A DNA stretch of 64,000 nt from Halorientalis sp. LT38 (GTDB lineage: Archaea > Halobacteriota > Halobacteria > Halobacteriales > Haloarculaceae), in contig NZ_JAYEZN010000001.1 in the NCBI RefSeq assembly GCF_037031225.1, forward strand, positions 1,240,001 to 1,304,000, read 5' to 3'. A program made the position numbers and the translations under genes. Positions 41,199 to 49,755 of the stretch are shown in pieces (the stretch's first letter is position 1; each line of letters begins with the position of its first letter). The notes beneath the pieces are model-generated. The model had not been told where the DNA came from and searched no databases. It worked only from the letters and a program-made list of their open reading frames with translations.

Positions 41199-43040
41199 TC
41201 AGAGCCCCCAGCCGAGGACGATGCCGGCCGTGGCGACGACTGCGAGCAGGAGCTGCAGCGGGCCGCCGACCCGAAGGAAGTCGGTGAATTTGTAGCCGCC
41301 GGGGCCGTACACCATCAGATTCGTCTGGTAGCCGACGGGCGTCATGAACGAGGTCGCGGAGGCGAACATCACCGCGAGCAGGAACGCGAACTCGTTGGCC
41401 CCGAGGCGGGCGGCGGCGTCGATCCCGACCGGGATCATCAACACCGCCGTCGCCACGGGCGTGATGACGCTCGCCAGCAGTCCCGCGACGAGGTAGAGGA
41501 CGAAGAGCACGCCGACCGGGGGGAGGAGGTCGCCCGTCGACACGAGGAACTCCGAGACGACCGCGGCACCGCCCGTGGACTCGAGCGCCAGGCCGAGCGG
41601 GATGACGCCGGCCAGGAGGAAGATGACGTTCCACGAGACCGCGTCGTAGGCGTCGGCGGTGGTCAGACAGCCGGTGACGACCATCGCGACGACGCCACCC
41701 AGCGCCGCGATCACGATGGGGAGCCCGTCGATGGCCGCCAGCCCGACGACGCCCGCGAGGATCGCGATCGCGACCGGCGTCTTCTCCGAGAGGGGTGCGA
41801 TCTCGGCGGCCGGCTTCGACGCGAACCCGTCCACGGCGCGTTCGTCCGCGACGACGAGGTCGCCCGTGTCGGTGAAGTAGTCGATGGCCGCCGGGGTGGT
41901 CCGCACCAGCAGCAGGTCGCCGGCCTCGAGGGTCCGGTCCGCGAGGTCCGTCCGGTAGAGGTCGCCGCCGCGGCGGACGGCGAGCACCGTCGTCTCGTGG
42001 AAGTCGTGGAACCCCGCCTCTCCGACCGTCGCGCCCACGTACCGGGAGTGGTCCGGGACGACGGCCTTCGCGAGGGTGCCGTCCGTCTCCGCCGTATCGA
42101 AGGTGTCCTCGGTCACGGACTGTCGGCCACGCTGTGCGAGGTCAGCCTCGTCGCAGAACCGGTCGACCGTCTCCACCGAGCCGTGGACCACGAGCCTGTC
42201 CCCGGCCTCGACGAGTCGGTCGGAGTGGGGCCCCGCGTATGCTTCGCCGTCGCGGCGCGCCTGCAGGATGCGTACGCTCGGATGGGCGTCGTCGAACGCC
42301 TCGACGGTGAGGCCGACGCCCGGGGAGGACGGCCGCACCTGCACGACGGTGAGGTAGTCGTCGAGGTCGAACTCGGACACCGAGTCGCCGTCCACGGGGA
42401 CCCGCGCGGGCGTCAGTCGCCAACCGACGGTCAGGAGGTAGGTGAGCCCGACGATCAGCAGGACGGCGCCGAGGGCAGTGAACTCGAACATCCCGATCCC
42501 GTCGCGGCCGTCGATGAGGAGCCGGGCGAAGTCGCTGGCGAGGATGTTCGTCGACGTCCCGATGAGCGTGAGCGTCCCGCCGAGGATCGCGGCGTAGGAG
42601 AGCGGCAAGAGGAGCTTCGACGGGCTCAGGTTCGTGTTCTCCGCGAGGTCGGTCACCATCGGGACGAAGACGGCGACGACGGGCGTGTTGTTCACGAAAC
42701 CGGCGATGGGACCGGTCGTGCAGACCGTCGCGACGAGCGCGCGGTACTCCTCGCCGTCGACGAAGTCGGCCAGGTAGACGCCGAGGCGTTCGACGATCCC
42801 GGTCTCCTGCACGCCGGCGCTGAGCATGTACATCGCGATGATGGTGACCGTCGCGGGGTTCGCGAACCCGGAGATCGCGGTGCGGGCGCCCACGCCGGTC
42901 CAGGGCTCGAGGACGACGAGCGCCGCGACGACGCTGATCGCGGTGACGTCGTTCGGGACGACCTCGGTGAGGAAGGCGACGAGCACCGCGAGGATGAGCG
43001 CGAAGACGACCAGGACGCCCGACACCTCGAAGATCGGCAT
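41199..43040 (-). CDS. SLC13-family permease with two TrkA-C regulatory domains
   Basis: A 613-residue divalent-anion or sulfate-type transporter. About 11 membrane helices flank a cytoplasmic block (about residues 200-390) containing two TrkA-C domains: VVQVRPSSPGVGLTVEAFDDAHPSVRILQARRDGEAYAG and LAKAVVPDHSRYVGATVGEAGFHDFHETTVLAVRRGGDLYR. The helical repeats carry AISGFANPATVTIIAMYMLS, FVNNTPVVAVFVP, LPLSYAAILGGTLTLIGTSTNILA and, in the second half, SFMTPVGYQTNLMVYGPGGY, the SNT/TNL signatures of SAC1-like transporters. The ATG at 43040 is preferred to a GTG at 43052. It is divergent from the cytochrome oxidase cluster. Confidence 0.85.
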   Translation of the reverse strand: MPIFEVSGVLVVFALILAVLVAFLTEVVPNDVTAISVVAALVVLEPWTGVGARTAISGFANPATVTIIAMYMLSAGVQETGIVERLGVYLADFVDGEEYRALVATVCTTGPIAGFVNNTPVVAVFVPMVTDLAENTNLSPSKLLLPLSYAAILGGTLTLIGTSTNILASDFARLLIDGRDGIGMFEFTALGAVLLIVGLTYLLTVGWRLTPARVPVDGDSVSEFDLDDYLTVVQVRPSSPGVGLTVEAFDDAHPSVRILQARRDGEAYAGPHSDRLVEAGDRLVVHGSVETVDRFCDEADLAQRGRQSVTEDTFDTAETDGTLAKAVVPDHSRYVGATVGEAGFHDFHETTVLAVRRGGDLYRTDLADRTLEAGDLLLVRTTPAAIDYFTDTGDLVVADERAVDGFASKPAAEIAPLSEKTPVAIAILAGVVGLAAIDGLPIVIAALGGVVAMVVTGCLTTADAYDAVSWNVIFLLAGVIPLGLALESTGGAAVVSEFLVSTGDLLPPVGVLFVLYLVAGLLASVITPVATAVLMIPVGIDAAARLGANEFAFLLAVMFASATSFMTPVGYQTNLMVYGPGGYKFTDFLRVGGPLQLLLAVVATAGIVLGWGL

Positions 43041-43141
43041 GTCAGATCCCACTCGGGTCGGATCCTTGACTGTTGCCTTCGGCCGCCGACCGAAGCCGCG
43101 ACCGACCGGAGCGTTTTCAGGCGGGACGTGGAACGGGTGCC

Positions 43142-43951
43142 ATGGTCGAGACTGCGACCGGGACCGACCACGGCGGTCACGAGGAGGGCGAACACCGGAG
43201 CCGGTGGCCGTTCGTCGCGGCGATGGGCGCGGGTGCGCTGTACGCCGGCGTCGCGCTCTACGTCCTCACGGCGCGGACGGGCGTCGCGCCGCGGGCGATC
43301 GGTGCGGGCATGGCAGTCCTCGGTTTCGTCGGGCTCTGCGTCGGCCTGGCCGGCTGGGTCGTCGAGGCGTTCTTCGGTCATCCCGGCCCGGGAGACCGGG
43401 GGGCGATCTACCGGCTGGCGACGATCCTCTTTCTCGGGACGGACGTGGCGACGTTCGGCGCGGGCTTCGTCTACTACTTCTTCGTCCGGCTGAGCGCGTG
43501 GCCGCCCAGCGAGTTGCCCCACCTGCTCGGGTCGCTCGTCCTCCTGAACACCGCGATCCTCGTGGCGAGCAGTTTCACATTACACTTCGCCCACGAGGGC
43601 CTCGAACACGGGAACCGCCGCCGGTTCGTCGGCCTCCTGGGAGTCACCGTCGCGCTCGGCGTGATCTTCCTCGTGGGGCAGGCCGTCGAGTACTACGAAC
43701 TGCTCGTCGCGGAGGGCTTTTCCCTGCAGACGGGCGTGCTCGGCAGCGCCTTCTACGGGCTGACTGGCCTGCACGGCTTCCACGTCTTCCTCGGCGTCGT
43801 GCTCCTGGGACTCGCGTTCGGGCGGGCGCTCCGGGGCGACTACGACGCCGAGTGGGACACCTCGATCGCGACGACGTCGCTGTACTGGCACTTCGTCGAC
43901 GGGGTCTGGCTCTTCCTGGTGGTCGTCCTCTACGCCGGCGCGACGCTGTGA
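43142..43951 (+). CDS. Haem-copper oxidase subunit III
   Basis: A 269-residue membrane protein with seven hydrophobic helices matching cytochrome c oxidase subunit III. Signatures are RLATILFLGTDVATFGAGFVYYFFVRL, SFTLHFAHEGLEHGNRRRF, GQAVEYYELLVAEGFSLQTGVLGSAFYGLTGLHGFHVFLG and a final LYWHFVDGVWLFLVVVLY. The ATG at 43142 is chosen; an upstream ATG adds 23 residues with no similarity. It converges on the unknown membrane gene and subunit I. Together they form a terminal oxidase that reduces oxygen and pumps protons. Confidence 0.88.
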   Translation: MVETATGTDHGGHEEGEHRSRWPFVAAMGAGALYAGVALYVLTARTGVAPRAIGAGMAVLGFVGLCVGLAGWVVEAFFGHPGPGDRGAIYRLATILFLGTDVATFGAGFVYYFFVRLSAWPPSELPHLLGSLVLLNTAILVASSFTLHFAHEGLEHGNRRRFVGLLGVTVALGVIFLVGQAVEYYELLVAEGFSLQTGVLGSAFYGLTGLHGFHVFLGVVLLGLAFGRALRGDYDAEWDTSIATTSLYWHFVDGVWLFLVVVLYAGATL

Positions 43952-44479
43952 TCAACCATCCTCGCGCTGGCGACGCTCGAAGGCGAGATAGCGCCGGTAC
44001 AGCGGCGGGGTGAGGACGCCCACGACGCCGAGCAGCCCAGCGGCCAGCCCGAGCGGGAGGAGGAGCGGGCTGACCTGCGGACACCGGTCGTCGGTCGCGA
44101 GGGTCACGTACCGGGTCTCGTTCTCGGCGACGACGAGGACGCCGCGCCGGAAGGCGTCGCGATTGGGGAAGGAGCCCTCGACCGTACCCTCGGTATCGGG
44201 GTCTTCGATGCCGGCCTCGACCGCTCGACGTTCGGCGGGGGAGAGGTCCGCAAACCGCAGCCGGGGGACGTTCGGGCCGCCAGCGGGGGTGAACCCCTCG
44301 CGGACGCGCTCGGTCTCCTCGGCGCTTGCGACCGAGAGTTCGGGCTGCCCGCAGCGGTCGGTCTGCTCCTGGAAGAGGGCGTAGCCGCCCATGACGCCCC
44401 CGGCGATGCCGACCGCGAGGAGGACCGAGCCGACGAACGGGACGCCGTAGGTCAGGAAGGCCGCGCGCACGTCACTCAC
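43952..44479 (-). CDS. Unknown two-helix membrane protein in the oxidase cluster
   Basis: A 175-residue protein with a helix near each end (PFVGSVLLAVGIAGGVMGGYAL and LLLPLGLAAGLLGVVGVLTPPLY) and an extracellular acidic domain between. FADLSPAERRAVEAGIEDPDTEGTVEG is a small helical motif found in several haloarchaeal membrane proteins of unknown role. The start is GTG, overlapping the stop of subunit I by eight bases, so it is translated with the oxidase. Two cysteines (DRCGQPEL and DDRCPQ) may form a disulfide. It could be an accessory or assembly subunit. Confidence 0.6.
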   Translation of the reverse strand: MSDVRAAFLTYGVPFVGSVLLAVGIAGGVMGGYALFQEQTDRCGQPELSVASAEETERVREGFTPAGGPNVPRLRFADLSPAERRAVEAGIEDPDTEGTVEGSFPNRDAFRRGVLVVAENETRYVTLATDDRCPQVSPLLLPLGLAAGLLGVVGVLTPPLYRRYLAFERRQREDG

Positions 44480-46736
44480 CCACCGTCCGGCGGTATTCGG
44501 CGTAGCGGATCGTCCCCGCCAGCCCGAGGCCGTAGAGCCAGTGCGCCACGAGGACGAACCCGAGGTAGCCGACGAGTTCCAGCCCGGACTGACCGGTGTA
44601 GAAGGCGATCATGAACCCGGTGGACATGATCGTCGCGTAGGAGAGCCCGGAGACGACGAGCACCTGGCCGGGGAGGAACTCCGCGATGGCCCGGAAGAGG
44701 ATGGCCCAGGTCGTGACGCCGCCGACGATGAAGAGCAGGTAGCCGGCGAGTGCACTCTCGCGCAGGCCGACCAGCCCGGCGAGTTCGGCGAACGCCGCCA
44801 CGTCGAAGACGCCGATGAAGGCCGCGGTGAACAGCACGCCAGACATTGCGAGCGTGCCCAGCAGGCCGCCGATCGCCCCGTAGAGCGTGTCGTCGAGCAC
44901 CGATCGGACGAGGCCGCGGGGGTCGGCCAGGACGTGCGGACTCCCGCGCTCGGGATCGGTGGTGGAGGCGGGGCGGACCGACTCGGGTTCGGTCGGGGTG
45001 ACGTTGTACTCGCGTTCGAGGCGGCCTTCGAGCCACTGCCACTCCGCGGTGAACTGGCCGGTCTCCTTGAGGTCCCAGACGTCGGCGTCGTCGATCGGGT
45101 CGCCGTTCCAGTACGACCAGATCATGTTGTAGAGCCAGAGGATCGCCGAGAGGCCGATCACGTACGAGCCGACGGTCGCGACCTGCTGGAGCGGCGCGAA
45201 GGCGGCCGGGTAGTTGGCGTACCGGCGGGGGAGCGACTGGAAGCCAAGGGCCAGCAGGATGCCGAAGGTGACGACCGACCCGACCACGAGGAGGCCGACC
45301 TGGAAGCGCGCCAGCCGGCGGTCGTACCACCGGCGGGTGATGAGCGGGTACCAGTAGTAGGAGGCCGCGATCATCATCATCGGGATGATGCCGACGGTGA
45401 TGAGGTGGAAGTGACCGACGATGTAGTAGGTGCCGTGGTAGAAGATGTCGACTGGGACGGCGGCCAGGAAGACGCCGGTGACGCCTCCGACGACGAAGGT
45501 GCCGATGGAACCGATACAGAGCAGGCCGGGCGCGGCCATGCGGAGGCGGCCGTCCCAGATGGTCGTGATCCAGTTGAACACCTTGATCGCCGAGGGGACG
45601 GCGATGGCGACGGAGACGGCCATGAAGGAGGCGGAGAGTCGCGGATTCATGCTCGTCGTGAACATGTGGTGGGCCCAGACGCCGAAGGAGAGGACGCCGA
45701 TCGCCAGGGTGGAGTAGACGATGTAGCGAAAGCCAAAGAGCGCGCGACCGACCATCTTGGGGAGGATCAAGCTCATCAGGCCGGTAGCGGGCAGAAAGAG
45801 GATGTACACCTCGGGATGGCCGAAGAACCAGAACAGGTGTTGCCAGAGGATCGGGTCGCCGCCGCCGACGGTGAAGAAGGTGGTCCCGAGGTTGCGGTCT
45901 GCCAGCAGCATGAGCAGGGCGCTGCCGAGCAAGGGGAAGGCGAAGAGGACGATCCCGCTGGTCGTGAGCATGGTCCAGGAGAAGATGTCGAGGGTTGCCC
46001 AGTCGGTGTCCGGCCCGCGCTCGTAGAAGACGGTCACGACGAAGTTGATCGCGCCGACGGTGGTCGCGATGCCCGAGAGGTGCAGGCCCAGCAGGACCAG
46101 GTCGATCTGGGGGTTCGCCGTCACGGTCGAGAGGGGCGTGTAGAGGGTCCAGCCGATCCCTGGCTCCTCCAGCGCGGCGAAAAAGTCGACCAGTGGCCCT
46201 TCGACCAGTGCGCCCAGCACCTGTGCGGCGACCTGCGAGGGGAGGCCGGCCCGGGTGATCAGGAGCGCCGGCGGGAGGAGCCAGAACCCGATCGCGTTGA
46301 CCCGGGGGAAGGCCATGTCGTCGGCGCCGATCAAGAGCGGGAGGAAGTAGTTCCCGATGCCGAAGAAGACCGGCGTGACGAAGAAAAACAGCATCGTGAT
46401 CCCGTGCGTGGTAAAGAGGGCGTTGTAGGTCGCCTCCGACCAGACGTCGGCGGCGGGGGTGAGCAGCTCCGTCCGCATCATCATCGCGTCGACGCCGCCC
46501 CACAGCGCGGCCAGCGTGCCGAAGGCGATGTAGAGCAGGCCGACGTCCCTGTGGTCGGTGGTGGTCGTCCACCTGACGACGCCCGCCCGGAGGACGGACG
46601 GGTCGAGCAGCGAGCTGCGCTGGCGGTACCCACCGTCGGCGCGGGGGCCGCCGGCCCGACGGGCGACGGCGACGAACCCGACGAGGAGGACGGCGAGCGC
46701 ACAGAGCGCGCCGAACTCGACGAGCGCCCGATTCAT
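44472..46736 (-). CDS. Haem-copper oxidase subunit I, long form
   Basis: A 754-residue subunit I of an A-type terminal oxidase. The haem a ligand region FTTHGITMLFFFVTPVFFG, the Cu-B and cross-linked Tyr block FWFFGHPEVYILFLPATG, the HHMFTT segment and the second-His block HGTYYIVGHFHLITVG are intact. The family usually has 12 helices; here an N-terminal helix precedes the core and a C-terminal extension (from about residue 615) adds four or five helices after a polar linker. The ATG at 46736 is clear. It is divergent from subunit II and overlaps the unknown gene after it. Confidence 0.92.
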   Translation of the reverse strand: MNRALVEFGALCALAVLLVGFVAVARRAGGPRADGGYRQRSSLLDPSVLRAGVVRWTTTTDHRDVGLLYIAFGTLAALWGGVDAMMMRTELLTPAADVWSEATYNALFTTHGITMLFFFVTPVFFGIGNYFLPLLIGADDMAFPRVNAIGFWLLPPALLITRAGLPSQVAAQVLGALVEGPLVDFFAALEEPGIGWTLYTPLSTVTANPQIDLVLLGLHLSGIATTVGAINFVVTVFYERGPDTDWATLDIFSWTMLTTSGIVLFAFPLLGSALLMLLADRNLGTTFFTVGGGDPILWQHLFWFFGHPEVYILFLPATGLMSLILPKMVGRALFGFRYIVYSTLAIGVLSFGVWAHHMFTTSMNPRLSASFMAVSVAIAVPSAIKVFNWITTIWDGRLRMAAPGLLCIGSIGTFVVGGVTGVFLAAVPVDIFYHGTYYIVGHFHLITVGIIPMMMIAASYYWYPLITRRWYDRRLARFQVGLLVVGSVVTFGILLALGFQSLPRRYANYPAAFAPLQQVATVGSYVIGLSAILWLYNMIWSYWNGDPIDDADVWDLKETGQFTAEWQWLEGRLEREYNVTPTEPESVRPASTTDPERGSPHVLADPRGLVRSVLDDTLYGAIGGLLGTLAMSGVLFTAAFIGVFDVAAFAELAGLVGLRESALAGYLLFIVGGVTTWAILFRAIAEFLPGQVLVVSGLSYATIMSTGFMIAFYTGQSGLELVGYLGFVLVAHWLYGLGLAGTIRYAEYRRTVGE

Positions 46737-46892
46737 TGGTCCGAACGGGAGGGAGGGGCGACTGGGCGGGCTGGCATGGACGGGTGGTCCACGGACACGG
46801 CCAAAAAGCCTCAGACCGGTCGCAGCGCTGACCTCTGTCCGGTTCGAGAGGTCGGCGGAAGCTTTTGGGAGTCGACGTGGACGCCTCAGTCG

Positions 46893-47660
46893 ATGGGGTC
46901 CCCTGCAGTCAGGCGCACCGCGTTCGCCCTCGCGAGTCTGCTGGCGCTCGCGCTGCTCTGTGCGACGCCAGCGGCCGCCCAGTCGGTCAACCGGAACCTG
47001 ATCCGGGAGCTGAACACGCAGTTGCTGTACGTCGCGCTGCCGCTCGCGGTGTTCGTCGAGGTGATCCTCCTCTACGCCGTGATCCGGTTCCGGAACAATC
47101 CGGACCCCCGGCCGACGATCGACTCGCCGAACCTGGAGATCACCTGGACGGCCGCGACGGGGATCATCCTGCTGTTCGTCGGCGTCTCCGCGTACGTCGT
47201 CCTCGGGACGCCCTATCTCTCACCGGGCGCGGGCGCGCAGTCGATCGACGCCGCGGACGGGTCCGCGGCCGAGGGGGACGCCGTCGTCGTCCGCGGCCTG
47301 GCCTACCGGTACGACTGGGAGTTCGAGTATCCGGCGTCGAACGTGACGACGCGCGGCCTCCTCGTACTCCCGGCCGAGCGGGACGCGGTCCTCAGGCTCT
47401 CCTCGGCGGACGTGATTCACTCCCTGTACGTCCCCGACCTCGGGGTCAAGCAGGACGCCTTCCCCGGCCAGTACACGAGGATCCGGACGCGACCGACACA
47501 GACGGGGACCTACCGGGGCTACTGTACGGAGCTCTGCGGCGTGGGCCACTCGCGGATGCGCGCGGACGTGGTCGTCCTCTCGCAGTCGGCCTACGAGGAC
47601 TGGCTCGCGAGCCACGAGGGCGAATCCAACGTGACGGCGGCCCCCGAGCCGAGGAACTGA
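46893..47660 (+). CDS. Haem-copper oxidase subunit II (Cu-A)
   Basis: A 255-residue subunit with a signal peptide (ALASLLALALLCATPAAA), two membrane helices and a periplasm-side cupredoxin domain. Cu-A ligands are visible as DVIHSLYVPDLGVKQDAFPG and YCTELCGVGHSRM, with both Cys, the His pair and the Met. The ATG at 46893 (MGSPAVRRTAF) gives the expected family length. It accepts electrons from a small copper protein, probably halocyanin, and passes them to subunit I. It is transcribed opposite to subunit I from a shared gap of about 155 bases. Confidence 0.9.
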   Translation: MGSPAVRRTAFALASLLALALLCATPAAAQSVNRNLIRELNTQLLYVALPLAVFVEVILLYAVIRFRNNPDPRPTIDSPNLEITWTAATGIILLFVGVSAYVVLGTPYLSPGAGAQSIDAADGSAAEGDAVVVRGLAYRYDWEFEYPASNVTTRGLLVLPAERDAVLRLSSADVIHSLYVPDLGVKQDAFPGQYTRIRTRPTQTGTYRGYCTELCGVGHSRMRADVVVLSQSAYEDWLASHEGESNVTAAPEPRN

Positions 47661-47890
47661 GGCGCTTCCGTCCGGATTCGACGCCACAGCCGGCCTCGAG
47701 AACGGCATCCGGTGACCGGTCCCCAGCCGTATCGAAACCACATGTCGCTATAGCAAATCGTCCGGGCGGACCGTGCTCGACGGATCGACCAGGCGGACTC
47801 GGAGTTTCGACCGCTCCCCGAGTCGGTATCGACAGTGACTGGCGCTCGAGGCGACGGCCCGCGGTCACGGCCGAACGGCGGAGTTCGAAG
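47661..47890. other. Intergenic stretch upstream of the L15e leader
   Basis: No gene is recognised between the end of subunit II and the leader of L15e. Short open frames in both strands have no family resemblance. Confidence 0.45.
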
Positions 47891-48051
47891 TGTTTAACCC
47901 CGGGACCGGGAAAGGAGGGAGTAACTCGCTGGTCGACGGGCACCAGCGGGCACCTGCCGGCACCGAGGTCCGAGACCTCGCTATCGCCCACAGGACGGGA
48001 TGTGATTCCCCGACGGGGAATTGAACCACTCGACGCCCGTGGTGATAGCCC
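47891..48051 (+). promoter_or_regulatory. Promoter and hairpin-rich leader of the L15e gene
   Basis: A TATA-like GTTTAACC (about 47891-47898) would start a transcript near 47920, leaving a leader of about 130 bases, which is long for haloarchaea. It folds into three perfect hairpins: CGCTGGT/ACCAGCG with an 8-base loop (47927-47948), CGAGGTC/GACCTCG around CGA (47964-47980), and ATTCCCC/GGGGAAT around GAC (48005-48021). GGTGAT lies before the ATG as a ribosome binding site. Autoregulation by a ribosomal protein is a possible role. Confidence 0.55.
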
Positions 48052-48642
48052 ATGACACGAAGCTTCTACTCCCACATCAAGGAAGCGTGGGAGAACCCAG
48101 ACGACGGACAGCTCGCGGAACTACAGTGGCAGCGCCAGCAGGAGTGGCGCGACCAGGGCGCGCTCGAGCGCATCGAGCGGCCGACCCGACTCGACAAGGC
48201 CCGCTCGCTCGGCTACAAGGCCAAGCAGGGCGTCGTGGTCGTCCGCGCCAGCATCCGCAAGGGTGGCGCGCGCAAGCAGCGGTTCACGGCCGGCCGGCGC
48301 TCGAAGCGCCAGGGCGTGACCCGCGTCACCCGCCGGAAGAACCTCCAGCGGGTCGCCGAGGAGCGCGCCACCCGGAAGTACCGGAACCTGCGCGTGCTCA
48401 ACTCCTACGCCGTCGGCCAGGACGGCCGACAGAAGTGGTTCGAGGTCATCCTGCTCGACCCCGAACACCCGGCGATCGAGAACGACGACGACCTCAACTG
48501 GATCTGCGAGGACGACCAGCGCGGGCGGGCCTACCGCGGCCTGACCAGCGCGGGTCAGTCCAACCGCGGCCTCGACAAGAAGGGCAAGGGCACCGAGCAC
48601 AACCGCCCGAGCAACCACGGCGGCACCGGCCGCGCGAAGTAA
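48052..48642 (+). CDS. rpl15e: Ribosomal protein L15e
   Basis: A 196-residue large-subunit protein found only in archaea and eukaryotes. The N-terminal YSHIKEAW, LEWQRQQEW-like block and RPTRLDKARSLGYKAKQGVVVVRASIRKGGARKQ are diagnostic, followed by the basic GRRSKRQGVTRVTRRKNLQRVAEERA and RKYRNLRVLNSYAVGQDGRQKWFEVILLDP. It binds the domain I-III region of 23S rRNA. Codon use is strongly biased as expected for a highly expressed gene. A T-tract follows the stop. Confidence 0.97.
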   Translation: MTRSFYSHIKEAWENPDDGQLAELQWQRQQEWRDQGALERIERPTRLDKARSLGYKAKQGVVVVRASIRKGGARKQRFTAGRRSKRQGVTRVTRRKNLQRVAEERATRKYRNLRVLNSYAVGQDGRQKWFEVILLDPEHPAIENDDDLNWICEDDQRGRAYRGLTSAGQSNRGLDKKGKGTEHNRPSNHGGTGRAK

Positions 48643-48662
48643 CGCGGCCGCCGGCGACGCGA

Positions 48663-48668
48663 TTTTTT
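48663..48668 (+). terminator. Poly-T terminator after rpl15e
   Basis: A run of six T lies about 20 bases after the stop codon in otherwise GC-rich DNA, the usual archaeal termination signal. It also marks the boundary to the converging L10e gene. Confidence 0.5.
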
Positions 48669-48795
48669 GCTCGAATGCGATTCGATCCGACACGGAGCGG
48701 CCGCTGCGTCGATCGACGGCGGAAATCGGATCTCGACGACGGTGGACAGAGAGACGGCTCTCGACGACCGGAAAATCGGAAAAGTGGGGCCCGCC

Positions 48796-49326
48796 TCAGG
48801 CGATCAGCAGTTCCTCGCCGCGTTCGACCGTGATGCGGCACGGCGGCGAGATCTTGTTGTACGCGCGGCGGAAGGCCTCCTTGACTTCCTCGGCCTGGTC
48901 GACGTCGCAGTAGGCCGTGAAGAGGCGCTCGCCCTTCTGGATGCGGGCGGCGGTGCCGACGATCTTCCCGAAGGACTGGCGCATCCCGTCGGAGACACGG
49001 TCCGCACCTGCACCGGTCGCCTGCTTGTTCTCCCGGATGACCTGGTGGGGGAACTTCCGCAGGACCATCTTGTAGTTCTTCTCGCCGAGCTCCTGGATCA
49101 GGTAGCGGTTGGCCGACAGGCGGGAGGCCTCGAGCGAGCCGTGGCGGATCTGGACCTCTTCCTCCACGCTGAGGCTGATCTGGACGGGGTAGTCCTCGGC
49201 GTTTGCCTGTTTGTCTCCCATCTTGTGCTGTGCGACTTTCGAACCGGGAATGCCGGTGATGTACTCGCGGCGGGTGTACGACGGCTTGTCGATTTCCCGG
49301 TACATCGAGGCAGGCTTGTCCGACAT
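48796..49326 (-). CDS. rpl10e: Ribosomal protein L10e (uL16 family)
   Basis: A 176-residue protein of the large subunit, the archaeal member of uL16. It starts [27 protein letters not shown], then has [57 protein letters not shown] and ends [21 protein letters not shown]. The ATG at 49326 gives the family start. It converges on L15e. The open frame upstream of it is an antisense shadow of the glutathione-transferase-like gene. Confidence 0.97.
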   Translation of the reverse strand: MSDKPASMYREIDKPSYTRREYITGIPGSKVAQHKMGDKQANAEDYPVQISLSVEEEVQIRHGSLEASRLSANRYLIQELGEKNYKMVLRKFPHQVIRENKQATGAGADRVSDGMRQSFGKIVGTAARIQKGERLFTAYCDVDQAEEVKEAFRRAYNKISPPCRITVERGEELLIA

Positions 49327-49421
49327 AGATTCTCTTGGCAGATCCGAGGCCAAGCGCGTACAAAAACCCGTCGAACTGTTCCGTCGCCGGCCCCCGGCGC
49401 GCCGGCCGTTAGTTCGAACGG

Positions 49422-49440
49422 AATATTTTAGTAAATTAAC
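49422..49440 (+). promoter_or_regulatory. AT-rich promoter of the small secreted gene
   Basis: AATATTTTAGTAAATTAAC lies 20-37 bases before the ATG at 49459. The AATATTTTA part is at TATA-box distance for a leaderless transcript. It also lies between that gene and the divergent L10e gene. Confidence 0.45.
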
Positions 49441-49458
49441 CGGACAAGGATCGATCGC

Positions 49459-49671
49459 ATGGCACCGACACGGTTCGACGCGTACGGCGTCGTCGCACAG
49501 CACTCCCAGAAGATCCTGCTCGCCGGGCTGCTCGTCGTGCTCCTGACGATCGGGGCCGCGGGCGAGGCCGTCGCGCACAACCCGGCCGGCCACGCCGTCC
49601 CGGGCTGTGAGAACGGCGCGGACGTGGTCGGGGCGAAGAACCCCAACTGCCACGACGCCTCGACCGCGTAA
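49459..49671 (+). CDS. Small secreted or membrane-anchored protein
   Basis: A 70-residue protein with one hydrophobic segment ([21 protein letters not shown], about residues 19-39) and a short exported C-terminus with two cysteines ([10 protein letters not shown] and NPNCHDAS). The segment ending [11 protein letters not shown] looks like a signal peptide followed by a cleavage site. The upstream promoter and G/C-biased third positions support a real gene. No family is recognised; the His and Cys residues suggest metal or redox chemistry. Confidence 0.6.
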   Translation: MAPTRFDAYGVVAQHSQKILLAGLLVVLLTIGAAGEAVAHNPAGHAVPGCENGADVVGAKNPNCHDASTA

Positions 49672-49755
49672 CGACCGGTGAGACCGACCGGGAATCCGCC
49701 CGGTTACACCGATATTACTGCCTCGCTTTTGGGCCCGGAGTCCCAACTGTGTCCT

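Noticed and set aside
44541-46890. Very long plus-strand open frame running into oxidase subunit II
   Set aside because: It is an antisense shadow of oxidase subunit I, kept open by G+C-rich codons; subunit II itself starts at 46893.
48013-48030. tRNA T-loop-like string GGTTCAATTCC on the minus strand upstream of L15e
   Set aside because: The surrounding bases instead form the perfect ATTCCCC/GGGGAAT hairpin; no cloverleaf can be built.
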